A DNA stretch of 53,226 bases from Desulfovibrio sp. (lineage in GTDB: Bacteria; Desulfobacterota; Desulfovibrionia; Desulfovibrionales; Desulfovibrionaceae). The DNA is taken from assembly GCA_031279825.1 (NCBI GenBank), contig JAITHT010000072.1:1-53226 (forward strand), written 5' to 3'. A model generated the notes under the pieces. It saw nothing but the letters and a program-made list of their open reading frames with translations, did not search any database and was not told the origin of the DNA. The number at the start of each line of letters is the position of its first letter. Positions within the stretch are counted from its first letter, which is position 1. Of the stretch, positions 43,089 through 52,020 are shown piece by piece. Made by a program: the position numbers and the translations under genes.

Positions 43089-44302
43089 GCCTCCTCCCGC
43101 ATGGCTATGTAGGCGTCAATACGCCCGAGTTTGCGGACGGCGGGCAGGCAGGCCAGCGGCCCGGTAAGCAGACCGAGCAGAAAGACGCCCCCCCCCGTGA
43201 ACAGCAGAGACGCCGTACCGGGGCTGATCGAGGGAAGCTGGAGGGCCACGCTGATGTACGCGCTGAACAGACGCATGATGAGGCCGGCGGTTCCCGTCCC
43301 GAGCAGCGCGCCTGCCGAACTGAGCAGCAAAGCCTCTGTGATGACCAGTTGCGCCAGTGCGGCGCGCGAGGCGCCGATAACCCTGAGCACCCCGAACTCC
43401 TTCCGTCTTTCCCGGACAATGGCGGAAAACACCAGGGCGATGACAACAAGCGCCAATGCCCATACTATTCCCGAAAAAATATATACAAAGCCGGAAAACA
43501 TATGCAGTGCTGAGGCGATATCGGAGATCATGCCGGCGACCACGACGAAATCCAGATTATACTTCACCGCATACTTTTGCGATAGTGCGTTGACCAGTTC
43601 CTTGATATCGACCAAAGGCGACGCTTTGACGAGCGTCGATGAAACAAAGGTGTTTCTGTCCAACTGGTCGGGAAGATTAAGGTGTGGGCCGAGATCCGAC
43701 AGCAAAAGCAATCGCCTGGCTCGGTCCAGATCCATGAATACCGAGGTGTCAAAGCCCATGCCAGTGGAGTCCAGCCGCGCGGCGATGATAAACTCCCTGT
43801 TGAAAAGCTGAATAGTCTCCCCAACCCGGCCTATGATTTTATGGCCCACCACGACTTCGCTCTCACCCAACGGACGATCAATGACCGCTGCCATCCATGG
43901 GCGCACGACAAAATCCGTCCGCGGATCAATGCCTATCAATTGTACCGGCAATGTGCAGCAGGCGGCCCTGAGGGTGGCGATGAAAAGCTGGGAGGTAACC
44001 TTGTCCACGCCTTTTTCGCCGCGAAGGTCATCTGCGAAACGGCTGTCCAAATAGAAAGAACTGGGTTCGCCGCGAAGCAGGGAATTCTGGATCTTGCCAT
44101 CATAGCCGTAGGGAACAAACAGCACATCCGCGCCAAGGCGCTCCGACATCATGCGGGTGCCGGCGCCGAGTCCCTGACTGATAACCGTGCCGCAATAGAG
44201 GGTAAAGGAGAACAAAAAAACAATGGCCGCCAGAATGCCGGTTCTGAAAGGCTTGCGGCTCAAATTCCGGCGAATGACGTCAAATTGAGTCAATCTTGTC
44301 AC
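43085..44302 (-). CDS. FtsX/MacB-type ABC transporter permease (third permease)
   Basis: A 405-residue permease with the MacB topology: one N-terminal span (about 20-40), a large periplasmic domain (about 45-270) and three C-terminal spans with the FtsX core (RERRKEFGVLRVIGASRAAL). The periplasmic domain has a CC pair (LRAACCTLP). GTG 44302 was chosen because it overlaps the stop of the DUF4418-like gene (GTGA) and gives the usual N-terminus (TQFDVIRRNLSRKPFRTGIL). It works with the ATPase at 42369. Permeases of this type may drive periplasmic partner proteins rather than move a solute. Confidence 0.9.
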   Translation of the reverse strand: MTRLTQFDVIRRNLSRKPFRTGILAAIVFLFSFTLYCGTVISQGLGAGTRMMSERLGADVLFVPYGYDGKIQNSLLRGEPSSFYLDSRFADDLRGEKGVDKVTSQLFIATLRAACCTLPVQLIGIDPRTDFVVRPWMAAVIDRPLGESEVVVGHKIIGRVGETIQLFNREFIIAARLDSTGMGFDTSVFMDLDRARRLLLLSDLGPHLNLPDQLDRNTFVSSTLVKASPLVDIKELVNALSQKYAVKYNLDFVVVAGMISDIASALHMFSGFVYIFSGIVWALALVVIALVFSAIVRERRKEFGVLRVIGASRAALAQLVITEALLLSSAGALLGTGTAGLIMRLFSAYISVALQLPSISPGTASLLFTGGGVFLLGLLTGPLACLPAVRKLGRIDAYIAMREEA

Positions 44303-44793
44303 GCGCGTTCCCCGGCGCCACGATCTTTTCCGGCCCTGAAGCGTGCTTCGGCCTGCAAAGAAGCGCTTTGCGCCGAATTCGTCATGCTTTTTCCCGCCCC
44401 GGCGGCAACGCAGACGGCGGTTATAACGGCCCCCCCCCCGAGAAGCGTGAGCGCGGGAAGCGTTCCCATGCGGCAGGCCATCATTTCGCCGGGGCATACC
44501 CCTATGAGCCATTGAGGCGTCGCCGCGACGAGCGCTCCCGCTAATAACGGCGCAAGAGCGATTCCCAGACGTACGCCCGGCGCTTTGACGAAAAAGAGCA
44601 GGAGGCCGGAAAAAACAATCACCCCGCCATCCCCCAAAGCCGCGCGAGCCGTCCAGAAGCACTTCATGGGCACGGCTCCGCCGGACGCCGTGGGCACGGA
44701 CGCCTGGCACACCGGGAAGAGGAAATACGGCGCCAAAGCGATAGCGGTGCCCAGAACAACAAGAAAAAACGCCCCCCAGGAAATTTTTTTCAT
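44299..44793 (-). CDS. DUF4418-like small membrane protein
   Basis: A 164-residue protein with four predicted spans. The pattern of a periplasmic Cys segment after span 1 (PVCQASVP, then PMKCFWTARA) and a second one (GVCPGEMMACRMGTLP) matches the DUF4418 family. The Cys and Met residues facing the periplasm could bind metal (inference). It starts ten bases after the ATPase stop and its own stop overlaps the next permease GTG. ATG 44793 has AAGGGC upstream. Its function is unknown, but the family occurs in similar iron-type loci. Confidence 0.7.
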   Translation of the reverse strand: MKKISWGAFFLVVLGTAIALAPYFLFPVCQASVPTASGGAVPMKCFWTARAALGDGGVIVFSGLLLFFVKAPGVRLGIALAPLLAGALVAATPQWLIGVCPGEMMACRMGTLPALTLLGGGAVITAVCVAAGAGKSMTNSAQSASLQAEARFRAGKDRGAGERA

Positions 44794-44803
44794 CGTCTTG
44801 CCC

Positions 44804-45484
44804 TTAAGCCACATGGCGCTCGACGGGTTGCTCCTCTCTGACCATGCGCCCGAATTCAAGACGCACCACCCTTTGGGCATGGGAAGCCACGTCCGGCGAG
44901 TGGGTGACCACAACTATGGTGCTGCCCTGTCCATGCAATTGATGGAAGATATCCATAACTATCTCCTGATTGGCTTCATCCAGGTTGCCGGTGGGTTCGT
45001 CCGCCAGAATGAGTTTCGGATGGTTGATAAGAGCGCGGGCAATGCACAGGCGTTGCTGCTCGCCACCGGAAAGCTGGCGAGGCAGATGGCGCGCCCTATG
45101 CCCCAGACCGACACGCTCCAAAGCTTCCAGAGCCTCCTGCTCGTCGGCCATACTGTGATAGTACTGGGCGATCATCACATTTTCCACGGCAGTTAAATAG
45201 GAAATTACGTGAAACTGCTGAAAAATCAGGCCGATCTTATCCCTTCTAATGGCCGTGAGATCTTTGGCGTTCAGACGGGAAATCTTCTCCCCGTCAAGAA
45301 AGACCGTGCCGTGGGTGGCTTTGTTCATGCAGCCCACAATGTTCATCATGGTGGTTTTGCCGGAACCTGACGAACCCATAATGGCCACCCATTCCCCCTC
45401 CCGCACGTTGAGAGTGACGTCGTGCAGCGCCTTGACAGGCCCGTAGATCATTGATACGCTGTTAAGTTCGAGTATATTTTTCAT
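44804..45484 (-). CDS. ABC transporter ATP-binding protein (MacB/LolD type)
   Basis: A 226-residue ATPase: Walker [10 protein letters not shown] at 37-45, signature [15 protein letters not shown] and Walker [17 protein letters not shown] 45484 has TGAGGT upstream; the longer frame to 45505 adds seven residues. It lies between the two-permease part of the operon and the DUF4418-like gene. It should power the permeases at 45673 and 46878, which lack their own ATPase gene. The 188 bases before it carry three stem-loops. Confidence 0.93.
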   Translation of the reverse strand: MKNILELNSVSMIYGPVKALHDVTLNVREGEWVAIMGSSGSGKTTMMNIVGCMNKATHGTVFLDGEKISRLNAKDLTAIRRDKIGLIFQQFHVISYLTAVENVMIAQYYHSMADEQEALEALERVGLGHRARHLPRQLSGGEQQRLCIARALINHPKLILADEPTGNLDEANQEIVMDIFHQLHGQGSTIVVVTHSPDVASHAQRVVRLEFGRMVREEQPVERHVA

Positions 45485-45565
45485 ATAATACCTCAGGATA
45501 TGCATAATGTTTTATTCGATTTCCACATAAAAATTGCTTCCTGCAATGTTTATGTGCTGGCTCTA

Positions 45566-45671
45566 CCGGAAGCGCAGTTCCGGCAAAGCTCCTTGAAATG
45601 CCTTGCATTTCGGCGCGGTATCCAGCCGCTCTTCAATTCCGAATGCGCACAAGTTTGTATCCGGAATTGAA
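45566..45671. promoter_or_regulatory. Three stem-loops inside the iron operon
   Basis: CCGGAA/TTCCGG (45566-45583), GAAATGC/GCATTTC (45595-45611) and TTCAATTCCG/CGGAATTGAA (45632-45641 and 45662-45671) follow one another in the gap between the permease at 45673 and the ATPase. All arms are perfect. They could stabilise or partly end the transcript and so set the ratio of upstream to downstream products. Confidence 0.45.
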
Positions 45672-45672
45672 A

Positions 45673-46809
45673 TTATTCGCCGCGCAGAACCAGTGATGGC
45701 TCCACATCGGTTGCTCTGGCGGCGGGCAGCAAAGACGCAAGAACGGTGACGACAAGAGAGGCGACCAGAGTAAACGCGACAAGAAAAAGCGGCGGGCTCA
45801 CACCGCGCCCGAACACGCTTATGCTGACGGCCTGCGCGAAAAAATAGCCCGTTCCGACGCCCAACAAGCCGCCGATGGCGGCAAGCACCATTCCTTCGCC
45901 CAGAAATTCGCCGATAACGCTTTTGTTTTCCGCACCTATGGCCTTTTTCAACCCTATTTCCTTTCTCCGTTCCATAACGACCGTCATCATGGTGGTTCCC
46001 ACACAGATCATGGTCAAAAACAGAACAATCACCGTCACCAGATAGACAAGCACCTGGAGCTTGGCGAGCACGGCGGCCTCCGAGTTCATAATGCGCTTGA
46101 CCGGGCGCGGCGAGACACCGGGGACTTCCGCCTGGATTCTTTCCGCCAGCAAGGCGAGTTCTTCACTACTCGCCGCGATGCTCATCTCAACCACGGACAC
46201 CATGCTTGGCTTCCCCATCAGGGATTCAAGCGTCTTCAGGGGCATCAGCACAAAGCTGTCTTCCGGGCCGCCGGAGCGGACGATTCCGCTTACCTTGAAT
46301 TCCTTTTTGAATTTTTTCCCCCCGGCGGGAATACACTCCAGCGTAATGGAAGTGCCCGCATACAACCTGGCGTTTTCGGCGATATCCGTTCCGAGCAGAA
46401 TCTGGTCTGCTTCGACAGGCCAGTCGCCCTGAATCCGCCAATATGGGCTTGTTTTGCGAACGGCGACCATATCCGTGCCGACCACGGTCAGCCCCTGCAT
46501 GTTGTAATACATGGTCTCGTAGCGAAAGGGGGTCGCCCCCACGAGTTTAGCCTCGGCAACCAGGCGTTCCGCGCGGCGGGCATCCTCCAGCCGCATGGCG
46601 GCATCCGTCCCGGAAGGTGCCAGGATCATATTGGCGCCGTAAGAACGGAATTCGCGCCCCATCTGGCGCGGGATGTCATAATACACGGAACCCATGCCCA
46701 AAAACACCGTTGCGCCTATAGCGACCGCCAGAAGGGCGACCATCATCCGCGAGCGGCGGCGTATGAGCGAGCTCAGAATGATTTTCAGGTACATTGTCTT
46801 ACGGTTCAC
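45673..46809 (-). CDS. FtsX/MacB-type ABC transporter permease
   Basis: A 378-residue permease: N-terminal span (about 22-42), periplasmic domain (about 45-255), three C-terminal spans with the FtsX core (MERRKEIGLKKAIGAENKSV) and the ending LPAARATDVEPSLVLRGE. GTG 46809 follows GGGAGA. It is close in plan to the permease at 46878, and the pair is the counterpart of the two permeases of P19-type iron loci. The 68-base gap to the upstream gene shows no terminator. Confidence 0.92.
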   Translation of the reverse strand: MNRKTMYLKIILSSLIRRRSRMMVALLAVAIGATVFLGMGSVYYDIPRQMGREFRSYGANMILAPSGTDAAMRLEDARRAERLVAEAKLVGATPFRYETMYYNMQGLTVVGTDMVAVRKTSPYWRIQGDWPVEADQILLGTDIAENARLYAGTSITLECIPAGGKKFKKEFKVSGIVRSGGPEDSFVLMPLKTLESLMGKPSMVSVVEMSIAASSEELALLAERIQAEVPGVSPRPVKRIMNSEAAVLAKLQVLVYLVTVIVLFLTMICVGTTMMTVVMERRKEIGLKKAIGAENKSVIGEFLGEGMVLAAIGGLLGVGTGYFFAQAVSISVFGRGVSPPLFLVAFTLVASLVVTVLASLLPAARATDVEPSLVLRGE

Positions 46810-46877
46810 AAAAATTCTCCCTCATAAAAGGAGTTGAAGCGGCCACTCGCCCGCCGTCACAGGCGGACACGGCGAAG

Positions 46878-48176
46878 TCAGCTGCCGTGCAGCACTTCCG
46901 TTGGCCGCAGACGCAACAGCATACGGATGGCAGGCAGACTGCCGCCGACAGTCACCACAAGCACCAGAACGGCGATGAGCGGAATAACCAGCCCCTTGGC
47001 GGCCACGGCCGATCCGAACACACTCTGCCCGATAATCTGCGCCAGCCCGATCCCGACAAGATAGCCAACGACCCCGCCAAGCGCCGTCGCAAACAGCATT
47101 TCCGTAAGGACCACCAGGGATATCTGCCCATCGCTCGCGCCCAGAGCCTTGAGCAGGCCGATTTCCGTGCTGCGCTCCATGACGTTGGCCGTCACGAGAT
47201 TGGAAATCGCCAAAGCCGAGCAGGCCAGACTAAGCACGGTGAGCAGAAGCATGAGCAACTGCGTTTTCTGCAAAATAGCCCCTTCGGAAGCGGCCACCTG
47301 GAGAACCGCCTTGGCGCGGGAATCGGTGAGCACCTCGTCTATCTGATAGGCGATGGCGCTGACGTATGCCGTGCAGTACCATATTTCCCACTCGTGGCGC
47401 GACAGACTGTGCGGGTTCTGGGCAGCGCGCCTTGCCAGATCGTTTTCCGGCGTGGTCAGGGCGCTGACTTCAACCCGGTCCACTTTGCCCTCCAATCTGG
47501 ACAAGCGCTGAACGACAGCCAGAGGGGCCAGCAGGCCGTCATCCTCCTTATCGCCCGCATGGTAAACGGAGCGGATCGTCAGTTCGGCGGCGCGTTCCCG
47601 TCCTTCCCGATCCCTGACGGCGACAGTGATAGTGTCACCCTCCTTCAATTTATTGCGCGCGGCAAAGGCCGCGCCCGCCATAACTCCGGATTCGTCGGCG
47701 TCCTTAAGCCACGCTCCCCGTATTTCCCACCACGATTTCAGATTGATGACGCCCGTGTCTACGGACTCGCCGGTGGGGATATCCAAGTGCTTTGAAAACC
47801 ACGTTCCTACCATGGCGACAGGCGCCTCCGAGGCGTTCACCCTGGCCTGGACCTCAAGATAGGGAGTAAAGTCAACAATATTAAATGCCCAGAAAATGGT
47901 TTTCATTTTGGGCAACTCGGCCTCAAACAAAAATTTGCCGCTCACGCCCGCGCCTTCCCGGACGCCGTACAGATCGCTCAAAATAGAAGCCCCGCGCGGC
48001 TCGACCATGATGTTGGCCCCATAGGTCTTCAGTTCCTGGTTCACCTTGTCGCCCACGTCCAGCATGACGTTAAGCATGGCGGTGGCCAGAGATATGCCCA
48101 GCGCCATAGTGCAGGCCATCATAAGCAATTTCTGTTTCTGGCGGGTGACAGCCCCGAAAATCATCCGGAAAAACAT
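46878..48176 (-). CDS. FtsX/MacB-type ABC transporter permease
   Basis: A 432-residue permease with the same plan: N-terminal span (about 15-35), a large periplasmic domain (about 45-300), and three C-terminal spans with MERSTEIGLLKALGASDGQI and the ending RLRPTEVLHGS. The periplasmic domain begins LKTYGANIMVEPRGAS, close to FRSYGANMILAPSGTD of the neighbouring permease, so the two arose by duplication or come from one family. It starts 15 bases after the DUF2318 stop. Confidence 0.92.
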   Translation of the reverse strand: MFFRMIFGAVTRQKQKLLMMACTMALGISLATAMLNVMLDVGDKVNQELKTYGANIMVEPRGASILSDLYGVREGAGVSGKFLFEAELPKMKTIFWAFNIVDFTPYLEVQARVNASEAPVAMVGTWFSKHLDIPTGESVDTGVINLKSWWEIRGAWLKDADESGVMAGAAFAARNKLKEGDTITVAVRDREGRERAAELTIRSVYHAGDKEDDGLLAPLAVVQRLSRLEGKVDRVEVSALTTPENDLARRAAQNPHSLSRHEWEIWYCTAYVSAIAYQIDEVLTDSRAKAVLQVAASEGAILQKTQLLMLLLTVLSLACSALAISNLVTANVMERSTEIGLLKALGASDGQISLVVLTEMLFATALGGVVGYLVGIGLAQIIGQSVFGSAVAAKGLVIPLIAVLVLVVTVGGSLPAIRMLLRLRPTEVLHGS

Positions 48177-48191
48177 ACTCGCCGCTCCTTC

Positions 48192-49445
48192 CTACAAGAA
48201 TCGAGGCTCTTCCGCCTCAAGACTTTCGGTATCAATGATCAACTGGCCTCCCTCGATTTTGAAAGGCAGAGGCACAGGGTTGCACCCCCCGGCAAAACCT
48301 ATGGTGGACTTGTTCATGACTACGTCACACAGTATGCAGACCACCTGGCCTTTACGTTCGTAGTACCCCCCCCCTGAACCGCAGACGTCGCAGGCGTCAA
48401 GCCCCACGCCATATGCGGTTTCGCTCTTTTTGATGACAATGTACCGGATGTTCACGCCGCTCCTGGAGGTATAGACAAAACGATGCAGCGCCCCGTCGCC
48501 TACCATGGACAGAGGCAGCACAATTTTACCGTCCGTCACCGCAACGGCCAAAGGCGGGGAAAGCTCCACCTTCTTGTTGTCGTAATACGCGCCAACGGTC
48601 AGCAGAAGCAGCCCGGCCGCAAGCAGAACAAGGTAACCCTTGCTCCAGCGGATGCGCGTGCGCGCCTCGCTTTTATGTTTGCGCGTCTCAGCCGGGTTGT
48701 CGCCCATGATAACCGCGCCGCGCGAGCAATTCCAGAGAATCAGGGCAAGAATCGCCGAAATGCCGACCAGCCCGAAGAATGTAAGCCGGGCGTTGTTGAG
48801 GAAAAAAATGATCAGGTCCAGGGCCCAGTCATAGCGGGGAAGCAAACCGCGTCCAAGAAGAAGCTGCCCGAGAATAATCGCCTGCTGCGCGATAAAGACG
48901 ACCAAAAGCGCCATTATCATGGGGAAAAGCATCTTCAGGGGGATTTGCGAACACACCTTGTATGCGGCGCGGCAGGTCAGCATGCACAGCAGCAGCCCGG
49001 CAAGATAGCCGACGATGATAAGCACAAAGTCGCTGCTGACGACCTGGACGACGCCCACGGCGAAATGAGAGGGATAGATGAATATGTCGGGGAGATAGTA
49101 GCCTGTCCATGCGGCGGCGATAATGAAAAACAGCGTCCGCATGAACGGGGAGGCGGCCTTTTCGGAAGAAAGACTCTGACTGCGGAACAAGGCAAGCAGC
49201 AACAGGAGTTCACAAGGTATCATCACGGCAAGAAGGCCCAGATCATAATACTCCCGCACAATAAAACCGGTGCCCATCTTCAGGAAGGCAAGCGCCGCAG
49301 CCGCCAGGATGCCCAGGATCATCCCGCATCCCGCCGGGGCGCGTACCTCAAACAGCCGCCTTTGCCGGGCAAAGCCAAGCAGGCCGCCAAGGATTATGGA
49401 CACCGGCAGGACGGCTTCGGCGACAAGGAGCAAAAAGTGCAGCAT
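48192..49445 (-). CDS. DUF2318 membrane protein, probable iron-sulfur or metal-binding
   Basis: A 417-residue protein. Residues about 1-290 hold seven or more spans, and the C-terminal 130 residues form the DUF2318 domain with CDVCG, CILCDVV and GFAGGCNPVPLPF, a set of Cys pairs fit for binding a metal or cluster. In Campylobacter P19 loci the equivalent gene (Cj1660) sits between p19 and the permeases, as here. A role in electron transfer or metal reduction during iron uptake is likely (inference). ATG 49445 has AGAGGG upstream; the longer frame to 49544 lacks a site. Confidence 0.85.
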   Translation of the reverse strand: MLHFLLLVAEAVLPVSIILGGLLGFARQRRLFEVRAPAGCGMILGILAAAALAFLKMGTGFIVREYYDLGLLAVMIPCELLLLLALFRSQSLSSEKAASPFMRTLFFIIAAAWTGYYLPDIFIYPSHFAVGVVQVVSSDFVLIIVGYLAGLLLCMLTCRAAYKVCSQIPLKMLFPMIMALLVVFIAQQAIILGQLLLGRGLLPRYDWALDLIIFFLNNARLTFFGLVGISAILALILWNCSRGAVIMGDNPAETRKHKSEARTRIRWSKGYLVLLAAGLLLLTVGAYYDNKKVELSPPLAVAVTDGKIVLPLSMVGDGALHRFVYTSRSGVNIRYIVIKKSETAYGVGLDACDVCGSGGGYYERKGQVVCILCDVVMNKSTIGFAGGCNPVPLPFKIEGGQLIIDTESLEAEEPRFL

Positions 49446-49569
49446 GGAGACCCTCTCTGATCGGCGACGCGGTAAACGTAAAACACTTGCGCGTTTTTTG
49501 GATCGCCGCGCAAGTGTTTTACTGAAACTGGAACTCGTTATCAAGAAATAAAAACGGCAATTCCCGCTA

Positions 49570-50148
49570 CTACCACTTACGGGGAACCCACTTGAAATCC
49601 CAACTGACCACTATGGGTTCTTTCCAGAAACGGCCTTTCACGCCTGTCTCTTTGTCCACGTGCAGGAGATAGCTTTGCTTTTCGGGGTTTTCAATAATGA
49701 AGGTGATTTTATAGTCGCCGGGGCCGTCAAGCTTGACGTTGTTGCCGTAGTGCGGGCCGTCGCTGGCGCTCATGGGCATAAAGCTGCCCTCAATGGTTTT
49801 GCCGCCTTTTTTTTCGGCGCGGTACTTGACGGTCAGATACGGCACAAAGTCGCCGGCGCCGTAACCGAGTGTGTTGCCTTCGACGGCTTTGATGTCAGCC
49901 TCCATGTGCATATCAGACTGAGAGGCGGCAAGGCCGCCGAGGCCGGCGGGCTCCATATCGACAGGCTGAAAATAGACGCCGGCGACCTGCAGGGGCCCCA
50001 CGTTTTTCTCATCGCCCAACGGGAACTCTTCAAAGCCCTTTTCCGTGCCGGGCGCCGGGGCCGCGCCCAGGGAAACCGACGTGAATCCGGCAACGGCAAG
50101 AGTCAGAGCAGCGATGGAAAAAAATCCGCGAACAGTTTTGGAATGCAT
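49570..50148 (-). CDS. P19/Tp34-family periplasmic iron transport protein
   Basis: A 192-residue periplasmic protein with a signal peptide (about 1-29). It is of the P19/FetP/FtrA type, which binds Cu and Fe at a dimer interface and feeds an FTR1 permease. Metal-ligand candidates are the Met80-His81-Met82-Glu83 cluster (SQSDMHMEADI) and His133 (DGPHYGNNV), and the family segment GYGAGDFVPYLTV is present. It lies 24 bases downstream of the FTR1 gene and is surely co-transcribed. The 124-base gap to the next gene shows nothing notable. Confidence 0.92.
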   Translation of the reverse strand: MHSKTVRGFFSIAALTLAVAGFTSVSLGAAPAPGTEKGFEEFPLGDEKNVGPLQVAGVYFQPVDMEPAGLGGLAASQSDMHMEADIKAVEGNTLGYGAGDFVPYLTVKYRAEKKGGKTIEGSFMPMSASDGPHYGNNVKLDGPGDYKITFIIENPEKQSYLLHVDKETGVKGRFWKEPIVVSWDFKWVPRKW

Positions 50149-50172
50149 GTATTCCTTCCTCCGGTTAGAGTG

Positions 50173-51363
50173 TTACACCGCCGCTCCCGCGGCGGATTTT
50201 CTGGTATAGTAGAGGTATGAGCACCCAGCGAGAATGATGAGCGCAGCCTGAGGGAGCAGGGTTTCCAGCGTGGGATACACGCCGAGTAAATCAAAGGAAG
50301 CTATAAAGGATACCGGAGTGACGGAAACCACATCGGCCTCCTGCAATTCCTTTATGCCTCCTCCGGCAAAAGCGATTGCCATGATGTACATCAGAACGCT
50401 CGTCCCGATGAAAAAGGGACGCAGGGGAAGCTTGAGGCTGCCGAAGCGGATCAGCGCGAACAGCCCCGCCAGGCACACCATACCCACGCAGAAGCCGTAC
50501 CAGACCATATCGACGTGTTCCTTGGCGTCTGCCAGAAGGGCCCGGTAAAAAAGAATCGTCTCCGCGCCCTCCCTGAATACCGCGAGAAAAGCGGCGGCGC
50601 CCAGGGCAAGGGAGCTTCCCGTGGTAACGGCGGAAGAAACCTTGTCTTGAACATACCGTTTCCATGCCTGAGCCTCGGCCTTGGAAACCATCCAGTTGCT
50701 TACGAAGAACAGAACAACCACCGCCAACAGCATGGTGGCGCCTTCAAGTACTTCCTGATTGGCCCCGCTGATGGAAAAAACCTTTTGCAGGACAACCGCC
50801 AGAACGGCGCTGAAGGCGATGGCCGCCAGACCGTTGGCGTACACTACCCGTGTCATGGCGGCGTTGCCTGAACGCACCAGATAGGCGGCGATGGCCGCCA
50901 CCACAAGGATGGCTTCCACCCCCTCCCGCACAAGAATCAGCAGCGAGGCCACAAACATGGACCAGCCGCTTTCCTCTTTGCCGTCCAGGGCATTGCCGTC
51001 CTCCTTCAACATCGTGTTCAACGCGTCAATGCTTGTCCGGACGTCTTTATTGGACGCGCCTTCCGTCATCAACCGCTTGACTTCGGCAAACTGATATTCG
51101 ACGATCGACGCCCTTTTTCCCGATACGTAGGCCATCACCGCCCTCTCCACGCCGAGTTTCTCATAAAACTCGAAATAGGCCTTGTTCACCAACTCTTTGG
51201 CTTTTTCGGCATCCTTCGTGGTGAAATACGCGTCGTAGGACTCGTCAAGGATACTCGCCATCTGGTCAGTGATCTCCCGCCATGAACCATACTGGGATGC
51301 GCAGGCGGCTTGCGCGAATAGCAGTCCCGTCATCAGGCAAAGCAAAACGCTGAATTTCTTCAT
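50173..51363 (-). CDS. FTR1-family iron permease with periplasmic N-terminal domain
   Basis: A 396-residue iron permease. A signal peptide (about 1-22) leads to a periplasmic helical domain (about 25-130), then seven spans. The two RExxE motifs that carry ferric iron are REGVE at 146-150 and REGAE at 264-268. This layout is that of FetM and Campylobacter Cj1658 rather than the shorter yeast Ftr1. It is the first gene of the operon; a Fur-box-like palindrome lies 32 bases upstream of the ATG. Iron uptake with P19 is expected. Confidence 0.93.
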   Translation of the reverse strand: MKKFSVLLCLMTGLLFAQAACASQYGSWREITDQMASILDESYDAYFTTKDAEKAKELVNKAYFEFYEKLGVERAVMAYVSGKRASIVEYQFAEVKRLMTEGASNKDVRTSIDALNTMLKEDGNALDGKEESGWSMFVASLLILVREGVEAILVVAAIAAYLVRSGNAAMTRVVYANGLAAIAFSAVLAVVLQKVFSISGANQEVLEGATMLLAVVVLFFVSNWMVSKAEAQAWKRYVQDKVSSAVTTGSSLALGAAAFLAVFREGAETILFYRALLADAKEHVDMVWYGFCVGMVCLAGLFALIRFGSLKLPLRPFFIGTSVLMYIMAIAFAGGGIKELQEADVVSVTPVSFIASFDLLGVYPTLETLLPQAALIILAGCSYLYYTRKSAAGAAV

Positions 51364-51395
51364 CAGGCATACCTTGAGTTTTTGCGGATGCTAAA

Positions 51396-51419
51396 ATAAT
51401 GAAAATCAAATTCATTATC
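51396..51419. promoter_or_regulatory. Fur box in front of the iron operon
   Basis: ATAATGAA at 51396-51403 and TTCATTAT at 51411-51418 are perfect complements around AATCAAA, which closely matches the classical Fur consensus of repeated GATAAT units. It lies 32 bases upstream of the FTR1 start, so repression by Fur with iron is expected. Confidence 0.75.
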
Positions 51420-51731
51420 AGGGTACATGCCCTACCCGACAATTTTTGTCAACAACTTTTTCCCGGAGCAGGCGGAATCCCTCACCCGGACTGAATCCCG
51501 GATGCGCTACTCCCCAGACAGGCAGCAAAAAAAAGAGCACACTTACTGTTACAGGCTGGCGACGAAAGCAGCAACTCACCCCGGACCTTATGAAACGTCC
51601 CGGATTGATTAGTATCTAATTGCAAAAATTACAAGTATATTTTTGTGGATATTTTTGCAGGATCGTAGGCTGAAAAACATGGTTTTCATCTGACTTACAC
51701 CGCCTTCATCGGCTAAAAATCCTCCAGGGTT

Positions 51732-51765
51732 TTGTAGTGTTTACTTTTGCAAGTAAACACTACAA
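51732..51765. promoter_or_regulatory. 34-base palindrome with 15-base perfect arms
   Basis: TTGTAGTGTTTACTT at 51732-51746 and AAGTAAACACTACAA at 51751-51765 face each other around TTGC. No T run follows, and a TTGACA lies 24 bases downstream (51789-51794). The position upstream of the secreted-protein gene fits an operator more than a terminator. The regulator is unknown. Confidence 0.55.
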
Positions 51766-52020
51766 GTAATTTTATAAATGTTAACCGCTTGACACTGCAT
51801 TCGATTTTTGGCAGATTGAGACAAAATAGAAAATAGTCTTGGGGAAAACCCCATCCATGTCTGCACGTTTGGCTCAAGAAGGAAGAGCAAACATGCCAAG
51901 TTTTTCTATTGTCTTATTTTTGTCTTATTTTTCTAAAAAATACAGTACCATGTCGAAATAACGGCGGAAGCGGATTTCCGCGGATTACGCCGTTCAAAAA
52001 ATATCAGGAGACTACAATAA

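Noticed and set aside
43682-44515. Long plus-strand ORF opposite the third permease
   Set aside because: It is antisense to a clear FtsX-type permease with proper motifs and coupled starts.
51427-51612. 61-residue ORF between the iron operon and the surface-protein gene
   Set aside because: No ribosome site and biased composition; it lies in a regulatory gap.
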